Source of the DNA: CAZGAH01 sp964523295
GTDB lineage: Bacteria; Desulfobacterota; Desulfovibrionia; Desulfovibrionales; Desulfovibrionaceae
Length of the DNA stretch: 50,811 nucleotides
Reading direction: 5' to 3'
Assembly: GCA_964523295.1 (NCBI GenBank)
Contig: CAZGAH010000025.1
Location: 1-50,811 of the forward strand
A model generated the notes under the pieces. It saw nothing but the letters and a program-made list of their open reading frames with translations. It was not told the origin of the DNA and ran no database searches. The translations under genes were made by a program, and so were the position numbers. This document shows positions 16,427 to 24,026 of the stretch, piece by piece; the first letter of the stretch is position 1, and each line of letters starts with the position of its first letter.

Positions 16427-17068
16427 ATGTCCGATCATGCCGTGGATTGTCAGGGGCTGCCCTGCCCCCAGCCGGTATTACGCTGCAAATCGTGGATCGA
16501 ATCACATCGGCCACACCAACTTTCCGTGCTTGTCGACAACGAGGCTGCCAAGGAAAATGTCTCGCGCTTTCTGCGCAGCCAGGGGTACGACATCACGCGC
16601 GTGACCGAATCCGGGGGGCAAATCCGGCTGCACGCCGAACGCAGGCCAGGCACGCCCGAAACTGGCGGGATAAGCTCCGCCTGCGTCAGCTGCAATCTCG
16701 AACACCAGGACGCGAGGCCGGCCACCCGGCCGGGCAAAACGCTGGTGCTCCTGACCTCGGCAACCATAGGCCGCGGCGACGATATCCTGGGCGCCAGGCT
16801 CATGGCAAATTTTCTGGCAACGCTGCCTGAACTGGGCGAAGAGCTATGGCGGATAATCCTGCTCAACGGCGCCGTCAGACTCGCCGTCGCGGACTCCCCG
16901 GTTCTGGATGCGCTCCAGACCCTGGCCGGCCAGGGCGTTTCCATTCTGGTATGCGGCACGTGTCTGGATTACTTCGGACTTCTGGAGCAGAAGGCGGTCG
17001 GCGAGACCACCAACATGCTCGACGTGGTCACCAGCCTGCAGAACGCCAGCTCGATCATGCGTCCCTGA
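16427..17068 (+). CDS. yedF: sulfurtransferase-like selenium metabolism protein YedF
   Basis: A 213-residue two-domain protein. Residues about 5-75 are a TusA-like domain with the cysteine motif DCQGLPCPQPVL, and residues about 100-213 are a DsrE-like domain (LVLLTSATIGRGDDILGARL, VLVCGTCLDYFGLLEQKAVG after SI, then TTNMLDVV). Proteins of this layout are annotated YedF and co-occur with selenium metabolism, where they may carry reduced sulfur or selenium as a persulfide; the reaction is not proven. GGAGG lies 7 bases before the ATG. The pseudouridine synthase gene starts 13 bases after it. Confidence 0.88.
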   Translation: MSDHAVDCQGLPCPQPVLRCKSWIESHRPHQLSVLVDNEAAKENVSRFLRSQGYDITRVTESGGQIRLHAERRPGTPETGGISSACVSCNLEHQDARPATRPGKTLVLLTSATIGRGDDILGARLMANFLATLPELGEELWRIILLNGAVRLAVADSPVLDALQTLAGQGVSILVCGTCLDYFGLLEQKAVGETTNMLDVVTSLQNASSIMRP

Positions 17069-17081
17069 CCACGGCTCCCTG

Positions 17082-17957
17082 ATGCCACGACAACCCCATT
17101 CAACTGACAAGCGATTCCGTCGCAATGACCCGTCCGACCAGTCGCCCCGGCAGAAGACGGAAACAACCGCCCCCCGCGCCGTCCAGCCGGTTCCGGAGTC
17201 GGCTACGCAGCGGTTGCGCCTGAACAAGGCCATCGCGCTTGCCGGGGTCTGCTCCCGGCGCAAGGCAGACGAACTCATCCAGCAAGGCCTGGTGCAGATC
17301 AACGGCGATACAGTGCTCACTCCGGGTCTGAGCATAGACCCCGCGCACGACGTTGTCGCCGTCCGGGGCCAAATTCTGGACCTGCCCCACGCCAGCGCCG
17401 GGCACGCGTACATACTGCTGCACAAACCCGTCAAGATCGTTACCACGGTGAGCGATCCCCAGGGTCGGCCCACGGTGCTGGACATGCTTCCTCCGGAACT
17501 GCGCCAGCGACGGCTCTTCCCGGTCGGAAGGCTGGACTATTTTTCCGAGGGCCTGCTCCTGCTGACCACGGACGGCGATCTGGCCTACCGCATGACCCAC
17601 GCCCGTTTTCATCTCCCCAAAGTCTATCATGTGCGGGTTCGCGGCCTGGTTGCGGACTCGATCCTGGAATCGATGCGCCAGGGCATGACCCTGGCCGAAG
17701 GCGAGCGCCTGGCACCGGTCCCGGCGCGCGTGCTCGAGATTGACCGCCTCGCGCCCGCGACGATCCTGGAGCTGACGCTGATTCAGGGCGTCAACCGCCA
17801 GATCAGACGCATGTGCCGCGACCTGCAGCTGACAGTGTTACAACTGACGCGCGTATCCCAGGGCCCGCTGCTACTGGACGACCTGAAGCCCGGTGCATGG
17901 CGCCGGCTGTCACCTGAGGAATACGACGCGCTTCGCCAGGCGCTCGCCCTGCCCTGA
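17082..17957 (+). CDS. RsuA/RluB-family rRNA pseudouridine synthase
   Basis: A 291-residue protein with a basic, poorly conserved 45-residue N-terminus, an S4 RNA-binding domain (about 45-105; LRLNKAIALAGVCSRRKADE) and a synthase domain with the catalytic Asp in PVGRLDYFSEGLLLLT (near 148). VKIVTTVSDPQGRPTV and QGVNRQIRRMC are the family landmarks. The closest named group is RluB, which makes pseudouridine in 23S rRNA; RsuA or RluE types cannot be excluded. The ATG at 17082 has only a weak ribosome-binding site, and translation may be coupled to yedF, which ends 13 bases upstream. Confidence 0.85.
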   Translation: MPRQPHSTDKRFRRNDPSDQSPRQKTETTAPRAVQPVPESATQRLRLNKAIALAGVCSRRKADELIQQGLVQINGDTVLTPGLSIDPAHDVVAVRGQILDLPHASAGHAYILLHKPVKIVTTVSDPQGRPTVLDMLPPELRQRRLFPVGRLDYFSEGLLLLTTDGDLAYRMTHARFHLPKVYHVRVRGLVADSILESMRQGMTLAEGERLAPVPARVLEIDRLAPATILELTLIQGVNRQIRRMCRDLQLTVLQLTRVSQGPLLLDDLKPGAWRRLSPEEYDALRQALALP

Positions 17958-18112
17958 TCATCGCCGACAATCCCGCCTTTGCCCGACAGCAGCCTCCATC
18001 GCCGCCTCCCCGAGCCTCATCCCCACACAGTAATTGCCCACAAAAAGTCGTCCCTCAATTATTTATCAATCCCCTGGCCACAGTCTTTATAAGGCCATCA
18101 GTAAGTTAAATT

Positions 18113-18138
18113 TTGTCTAGACAATATCTACATATTGT
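18113..18138. promoter_or_regulatory. two overlapping palindromes, operator-like
   Basis: TTGTCTAGACAA (18113-18124) is a perfect 12-base palindrome. ACAATAT-CTAC-ATATTGT (18121-18138) is a 7-base inverted repeat with a 4-base spacer, sharing ACAA with the first. They include the second copy of TAGACAATATCTA (18118-18130). Their place in the AT-rich promoter region suggests a dimeric regulator binds here. Confidence 0.55.
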
Positions 18139-18191
18139 CACTTGAAATAATATTTGCACCACCACAGAGAAGGTGTATGCTACGCGCAGTG

Positions 18192-18210
18192 TTCCGGTTT
18201 CAAACCGGAA
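18192..18210 (+). repeat. 9-bp-arm palindrome TTCCGGTTT-C-AAACCGGAA
   Basis: A perfect 9-base inverted repeat around a single C in the presumed leader of the OmpA-CE4-CapA gene. One-base spacing favours a DNA operator over an RNA hairpin, since a single-base loop cannot form without opening the stem. Confidence 0.6.
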
Positions 18211-18263
18211 ACCGTTCTTTCCGGGCAAAATAGAGTGTGGGGTTGGTCTCTCGATTACCTGCG

Positions 18264-18293
18264 CGGCGTTGTCAGCGTCTTCTGACGTTGCCG
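18264..18293 (+). other. leader hairpin
   Basis: CGGC and GTCAG on the left pair with CTGAC and GCCG on the right around a CGTCTT loop, with a symmetric GTT/GTT internal loop. It lies about 145 bases before the start codon of the OmpA-CE4-CapA gene and could structure its 5' leader. Confidence 0.45.
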
Positions 18294-18438
18294 AGCGTGC
18301 GTTATAGTTGCCTGTTAGACAGTGCGGGCGTCGATCGTCCGTGGCTGTTTTGCGGGGAACTGCGCCGTTCGCGGTGCGCTCGCCCGCATGCAGGCCGGGA
18401 AACCCGGATGGAGCAGTCCGAACAGGGGAAGAGGTGCA

Positions 18439-21400
18439 ATGAAAGAAATCGTCCTGCTTCTGATTATTGTCGGTTTTGGACTGACGGCCTGCGGCTTGAA
18501 ATCACAGGCCCAATACAAATCAAAGGACTTCATCTCTGCCGGGAAACAGGACACGGCCATTGCCGCGCCAAAAGCAACGGAACCGGGAGCGTTGGACGTA
18601 TCCTTTGGTTTCACTCCTGCGCATACGTCCGTCCCGGTCGTGCATCGTTTTCTGCTTCCCTTGTTCACCGATCTGCGCCGGCTGGATGCCGGGCATCAGG
18701 CCAGACTCGACGAACTCGGCCGGATGCTCCAGGGAGACAGCACGCTCAAGGTCGCGATCGGGGCACATACCTGGAACGTGGGTGACCAGCGCAAGAACCA
18801 CGACATATCCAAACGCTGCGCCGAGGCGATCGAATTTTATCTGGGCACCCGGTACGACATTCATCCCGACCGCATTCTCGCCACGGGATACGGTCCAGAC
18901 TGTCCGGCTTCGAGCAACGCCACGCCCGAGGGCCGGAAAATGAACCGACGCATCGAGATCGTCGTTACCGGTCGACCGGCCGCAACGGCGCCGACGCTGG
19001 CGAAGGCTGCTGCTGGCGAGGTGAAGACGGTCCTGCTCACCTATCCCTTAGGACAGACCGAACTTCCGCCTGAAGAGCTGAAGGCCCTTGAGGATGTAGC
19101 CAAAACGGTCGCCAACCTGCCCGACGCCAAAGTGCTGGTCGAGGGGCATACCGACGACGTCGGCGACGAAGAGCGCAATCTGCTCATTTCGCAGCAACGG
19201 GCGGACACGGTCAAAGAATACCTGTTCAACCAGTACGGACTCACCTTTTACCGCGTCCAGGCCATGGGCTACGGACAACTACGTCCGATCGCGGACAACG
19301 CCNNNNNNNNNNGATTGGTTATGCGGATCAGCGCCCGGTGTCCGACAACGCCACCCCGGAAGGCCGGACAATGAACAGGCGCGTCGTGGTTACTGTCACG
19401 ACCGACCTCAACGCATCGCTCCCGCCTGCAAGGGATAAAGTCGCCATCGAGCCCCTCGCGCTGACCCGGCCCGAACTGCCGGTAGAAAAAAGACAGAGCA
19501 TCGCCCGGGCCTGGCCTGACAAATACGAAGCCCCCAAGGCCGTGGCCCCGGATACGGCCCTTGCGCCGCCTCCCAGTCCCGGACGCGCCATTGTGCTCTG
19601 CTACCATCGCTTCGACTCCAGCAAAAAGTTCTCCATCACGAGCGAAGAACTCGAACGCCAGATTCAGTTCATGCTCGAAAACGGCTACTCCATCATTTCC
19701 AGCGAGACCCTGGCCTCGTACCTGGACAACGGGCAGGCCATTCCCGATAAATCCGTGGTAATTACCATCGACGACGGCTGGAATTCCGTCATGAACGGCT
19801 TCAAGGTTTTCAAAAAATACGACCTGCCTTTCACCCTGTTTCTCTCCACCAAATATATCGGCTACGAAGGCACGCAGTGCCTGAGTCTGGACGAAATCGA
19901 AGAGCTGAAACAGTACCCCAAGGTCACCTTCGGCAACCACTCTTTCTCGCATTCCAATCGGCTGGCCTTGCAACGCTATTCCGACCCCGAGGCCTACCAG
20001 AGTTTTGTCGAGGACGACATTGCCGCCAGCATCGCCCGATTCCGCGAACTGATCGGCCACGACACCCCGTTTTTCGCCTACCCGTTCGGCGTATACAACG
20101 AAACCTACACCCGGGAGCTGAAAAAGGCCGGCTTCAAATACCTCTTTACCGTGGATTGCGAGCTTGCCACCAAGGATGTCGACCCCGCGCTCATTCCCCG
20201 CTACGGCGCCCATGATATGAAGACGACGAGCATGGCCGCGATCTTCGACAAATCGTCCGGGCGACGCGTTGCCGGCCGCAATGGCAACCGTACGGCAAAA
20301 AGCCCGACCCCGGAAAAGGACGTGGACAAAGCGGCCAGTCCGGGGACAAAGCCCCTCTCCGGCAAGGATCAATCCCGACTCGACAACACGCCGGCGCAAG
20401 GGCCGGAAAGGGTGTCAACGCCGGCAACCGACACGCTAAAAACCCCGCAAACTGAGGCATCTGTCACAACGCACGTGCAGCCTGCCAAGACGGAAACGGT
20501 CAAATCGAAAGCCGACGCGCAAACGCCCCCACCTGCCGAGGTAACGGTCGAGACGATCACAACCCCGACTCCGGCTCCGACAGCGCAGGCAGCGCTCTCT
20601 TCGCCGCGCTCGCGGGCCTTTCCGGAAAAATTCCAGCCGGAAAAACCCTCCGTCTCCGAGGCCACCGCCCCGGCGCAACCCGCTACGAAGGCCCGGTTGC
20701 ACGACAAGCCGGGATTGACCATCACCGCCGTCGGCGACATCATGATGGGGTCCACTTTCCCGAAACCGGTGCTCCCGCCTGACGATGGCGCACGGATATT
20801 CGCCCCGGTTCAGGCCCATCTTGCGGGCAGCGACGTGGTCTTCGGCAATCTCGAAGGCCCGCTGACCGAGTCCGGAACCCCGACCAAATGCGGCGCAGAG
20901 TCCAAAAACTGCTACGAATTCCGTACCCCGCCGCACTATGCCGCGTATCTGAAAAATGCCGGATTCAACGTCCTGAGCATCGCCAACAACCACGCCAACG
21001 ATTTCGGCGGCGAAGGGGTTTCCAACACGGTAACCGCCCTGCAATCCAAGGGAATCGTGCCTGTCGGCGGCGATTATGTCGGCTATTTCAGCTTCAAGGG
21101 CAAGACCGTCGCCATGCTCGGCTTTGCGCACAACCAGAAGAAATCCTCCCACTCCATCGTCGATGTCCGCCGTGCGGTTGAACTGGTCCGCCGCCTCAAG
21201 ACGAGCAATGATCTGGTTTTCGTCTCCTTTCACGGCGGCGCCGAAGGTCAGGGAGCGGCCGAGGTCGCGGACGCGACCGAGACCTTTTGTCAGGAAAACC
21301 GCGGCAACGTAGTCAACTTCGCCCACAGTGTCATCGACGCGGGCGCTGATCTGGTCCTGGGACACGGCCCGCATGTCCTGCGCGCCATGGAGATCTACAA

Positions 21401-21746
21401 AGGAAAACTCATCGCCTACAGTCTGGGCAATTTTCTGGCCTACGAGGCCTTTTCCACGCAAGGACTTTGCGGCCAGAGCGTCATTCTCAAGGTCACGCTC
21501 GACCCGGACAGCGGCGATTTCCGTAGCGGCGAACTCGTGCCGGTCCGGCTCGCCGCCAACGGCCTGCCTTCGATAGACTCGGCGCAGGCAGCCCTGCGCC
21601 AGATACGGCAGCTCACCCGGAAGAACATGCCCGATACGCCCTTGCGCATCGAGGACGATGGCCGCCTTGTCGCCGTCGAGGGGGCGACGCAGCGCGACAA
21701 GGTCGCCAGTCGCGGCGAGACCGGGTCAAGCTTCGAAGTCAAATAA
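18439..21746 (+). CDS. lipoprotein with OmpA-like repeats, NodB/CE4 deacetylase and CapA metallophosphatase (contains assembly gap)
   Basis: The left part starts MKEIVLLLIIVGFGLTACG, a lipobox (LTAC), with a purine-rich site (GGGGAAGAGG) upstream. Two OmpA-like repeats follow (about 50-185 and 190-288), each ending in a GYGP/GYGQ...DNA motif; the second keeps EGHTDDVGDEERN and SQQRAD, the peptidoglycan-contact pattern. After the gap the frame resumes at the end of a further OmpA repeat (GYADQRPVSDNATPEGRTMN). It then has a CE4 deacetylase domain (about 19590-20215; CYHRFDS, VVITIDDGW, GNHSFSHSN, FFAYPFGVYNE, giving the Asp-His-His metal triad). A 160-residue Pro/Thr/Ala-rich linker leads to a CapA/PgsA-like domain (about 20710-21560; GDIMMGS, NLEGPLTESG, ANNHANDFGG, LGHGPHVLRA, YSLGNFL). 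It would be periplasmic, lipid-anchored and wall-bound, probably modifying a glycan or peptidoglycan. The gap leaves open that these are two adjacent genes. Confidence 0.75.
19303..19312. other. assembly gap (10 N) within OmpA-like repeats
   Basis: The left flank stops after GYGQLRPIADNA and the right flank begins at the equivalent point of another repeat, GYADQRPVSDNA. A whole repeat (roughly 80-120 residues) must therefore be missing or collapsed, and the 10-N length is not real. Confidence 0.9.
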
Positions 21747-21761
21747 TACGTGATAAACCTG

Positions 21762-21786
21762 GACGGGGGCCGTCCTGGCCCCCGTC
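21762..21786 (+). terminator. strong hairpin after the CapA fusion gene
   Basis: GACGGGGGCC (21762-21771) pairs perfectly with GGCCCCCGTC (21777-21786) across a GTCCT loop, 16 bases after the stop codon and ahead of the convergent larE-like gene. No T-tract follows, so it may act as a Rho-independent-like or 3'-end stabilising hairpin for either strand. Confidence 0.6.
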
Positions 21787-21845
21787 GTCCGTCCGCCTGA
21801 CGGGACGCCCTTCTCTGCCACGGCATGACTGCGCTTTCCGCCCAA

Positions 21846-22679
21846 TCAACCGGACTTCTCGGGCTCTCGATCGAAAAATCCGCTGAGTTCCTCCGACCAG
21901 CACAGCTCCGCCTGACCCAGCCCATACGTTTCGAGCACGGCCCGGGCCTGCGCGGCCGCACTGTCCCAGCGCGGCTTTTCGGCGTTGGTCAGTTGCAGTC
22001 GGACAGAATCCTGTCCGGTCACACGCAGTCGATATTCGATCAGCCCCAAGGCCGCGAGCGCATCCTCTGCGGCGCCGATACGCGCCAGCAGCTCGCGCGA
22101 AGGTGGAAGTCCGTAGGCAATACGCGTCAACAGACACGGCCGCGACGGCTGGTCGGGCCAGTCCAGGCCGATTGCCCGCGCCAGCAGTCGGATGTCGGGC
22201 TTGAACAGCCCGGCCTCGGCCAGTGGACTGCGTATGCCGAACTCAGCCAATGCTCGCCGCCCGGGACGAAAAGAGCACGCATCTGAGGCGTTGCTGCCAT
22301 CGAACGCGCAACGGCGAGCAGCAGCAACGGCCGCCAGCTGGGCAAAAAGCAGGCGTTTGCAATAATAACAACGCTCGCGGGTATTCGCGCTCACCTCGCG
22401 CGAAGTGAATGGATCGACGGGCACGACGTGAAAGGGATGACCGGAGCGACGCAGCCACTCAAGGGCATAGGCATGATCGGCCGGACTGATATGCGGGCCG
22501 ACGAAGAGCACGGCGACAGCGTCGAGGCCGCCGGTCCAGGCGACCCGGGCGAGAAAACGGCTGTCAACACCGCCTGATACGGCAATACAGGACGGACCGG
22601 CAACGCGCAAGGTACAGCGCAACCGGTCCAGCCTGGCCTGAAGCTCCGTCGGGAGCAGGGCTTGCGGCGCCTGGCTCAT
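21846..22679 (-). CDS. LarE-like ATP-dependent sulfur transferase (PP-loop)
   Basis: A 277-residue PP-loop protein with SGGVDSRFLARVAW near residue 35 (pyrophosphate-binding), then NTRERCYYCKRLLF near 102, FDGSNASDACSFRPGRRAL near 128 and PSRPCLLTRIAYGL near 185. The cysteine in the last block is in the position used by LarE as its sacrificial sulfur donor. LarE builds the nickel-pincer cofactor of lactate racemase, but no larA, larB or larC is visible here. The ATG at 22679 is chosen over 22730 because the conserved protein starts there. It follows the DUF39 gene on the same strand at 65 bases, which suggests a sulfur-transfer role in that operon instead. Confidence 0.8.
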   Translation of the reverse strand: MSQAPQALLPTELQARLDRLRCTLRVAGPSCIAVSGGVDSRFLARVAWTGGLDAVAVLFVGPHISPADHAYALEWLRRSGHPFHVVPVDPFTSREVSANTRERCYYCKRLLFAQLAAVAAARRCAFDGSNASDACSFRPGRRALAEFGIRSPLAEAGLFKPDIRLLARAIGLDWPDQPSRPCLLTRIAYGLPPSRELLARIGAAEDALAALGLIEYRLRVTGQDSVRLQLTNAEKPRWDSAAAQARAVLETYGLGQAELCWSEELSGFFDREPEKSG

Positions 22680-22744
22680 GCCACCGTCTCCCTTGTATCT
22701 GCTGCCAGAGTCTCTACGGACCAATGGCATTACTTCCGGACGAC

Positions 22745-23917
22745 TCAGTGCGAGGGTATTTTTTCCTGCGCCTCGGTCAGCAGAAATTCGCCCTTTTCGA
22801 TCCAGGACTTCAGCGTATTGGCAATCTCGAGCGAGAAGGAGTAGCTGGTCAGCGGTACGGTCTGCATCTTCCGTCCAGCCAGGTCGATTTCTCCGCTTTT
22901 CAGCTCGTCGAACGACACATGGCCCAGCACCCGGGCCTGCCCCTGGGGATAATCATGGCCGTAGTCCTTGACTGGCATGAGGATGTCCTCGTCGCCCACG
23001 CCGGTGTACCAGGCGATTTCTTCGTTGAGAATCGGTATAGGAATGCCGACGCCAACGGCCAGGGAGCACCCGTAGCCAAGGATACTTACGCCGCGCAGAA
23101 ACCGCGCGTTCATGCCCTTCAGGTCGCCCCGGACCATCAGCGTTCCCGCAGGAGAAATCGGCACGCCGCGTTCCGTGCGCCGGGGGGCGGGAACATGCTG
23201 CGTCCCGGCGCCCAATACCCAACCGACGCCGCCGGCGAGAAAAATTTTCGTTCCCAGGCCGATGGTCTGGAAATAGGGATCATTGAACAGGGGGGACAGA
23301 CATCCGGCCGTGGCATAGTTGGCGTTGCGCGCGTTCGGTTTGAGCGGTCCCATGTACGTATAGATGATGCGACTGGTGAGATTCACTGCGACGTTATAAT
23401 TCTGATAGCAGTTACGCGGGTTGAGGAGCTGGGCATAGGGAAGGGTCGAAAGTGAGATGTCCTTGATCAGCTCGCGCCGTGGATAGCAGTCGGTGCCATA
23501 GCCCAGAGCGCGCAGCCGTACGTTTTTTCCGCGTACGAGATCTTCGATGACGTGGCCGCCGCCGTATTTGAACTGCCCGGGGTAAACCTTGTTCAACGGG
23601 TCGTCTTCGGCCGGCTCCGTGGCACCGAGATAAGCGTCTACGGCAGCCAGACCGCCATAGGCGGGCACTCCGCCCAACCAGACCTGCGAGGCTTTCAACG
23701 TCGGCGGCTCCTGACCGATATTGAACAGCAGCCCGGACGAACACATCGGGGAAAACGTGCCCGTGGTGACGACATCCACCTCGCGCGCCGCCTTCTCTTT
23801 GCCCATTTCGCGTACGGCCCTGGTCATTTCCTCAGCGTTCAGGACCACCGCCTTGCCTTTGCGTATGCGTCGGTTGATGTCCTCGATGGTCTTGTTCACT
23901 GCGTAATTCGTGCTCAC
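22745..23917 (-). CDS. DUF39 homocysteine biosynthesis protein (L-aspartate semialdehyde sulfurtransferase)
   Basis: A 390-residue COG1900/DUF39 protein. Family landmarks include VVTTGTFSPMCSSGLLFNIG near 50, KYGGGHVIEDLV near 118, GYGTDCYPRRE near 140, LNPRNCYQNYNVAVN near 165 and FLAGGVGWVLGAGTQH near 227; conserved cysteines lie in the first, third and fourth. Family members in methanogens and Desulfovibrio make homocysteine from aspartate semialdehyde and a sulfide source. No CBS domains are present. The GTG at 23917 is preferred: AGGAGG lies 10 bases upstream, whereas a TTG at 23926 would sit against that site. The NIL-ferredoxin partner usual for this pathway is not in the window. Confidence 0.88.
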   Translation of the reverse strand: MSTNYAVNKTIEDINRRIRKGKAVVLNAEEMTRAVREMGKEKAAREVDVVTTGTFSPMCSSGLLFNIGQEPPTLKASQVWLGGVPAYGGLAAVDAYLGATEPAEDDPLNKVYPGQFKYGGGHVIEDLVRGKNVRLRALGYGTDCYPRRELIKDISLSTLPYAQLLNPRNCYQNYNVAVNLTSRIIYTYMGPLKPNARNANYATAGCLSPLFNDPYFQTIGLGTKIFLAGGVGWVLGAGTQHVPAPRRTERGVPISPAGTLMVRGDLKGMNARFLRGVSILGYGCSLAVGVGIPIPILNEEIAWYTGVGDEDILMPVKDYGHDYPQGQARVLGHVSFDELKSGEIDLAGRKMQTVPLTSYSFSLEIANTLKSWIEKGEFLLTEAQEKIPSH

Positions 23918-24026
23918 GTTCGCCAATCCTCCTCAAGAGTTGCCTGCGGCGCCGGCGTCTTCGACGCTGGCTCCCCATACGTGAATACTGTTCCGGAGAC
24001 AAGCACCCGTGGCGGGCAAAGGATTT

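Larger units (their letters stand above)
17958..18438. other. long non-coding leader/promoter region
   Basis: These 481 bases precede the OmpA-CE4-CapA gene. The part at 18030-18180 is distinctly AT-rich for this genome and carries overlapping palindromes (18113-18138); the part from 18190 carries two hairpins. A promoter near 18140 would give a leader of roughly 270-300 nucleotides. No small gene with a credible start was seen, and no known riboswitch pattern fits. Confidence 0.6.

Noticed and set aside
18190..18438. Possible cyclic-di-GMP or other riboswitch in the long leader
   Set aside because: No GEMM-type conserved core or other known riboswitch signature could be matched by eye; only generic hairpins are present.
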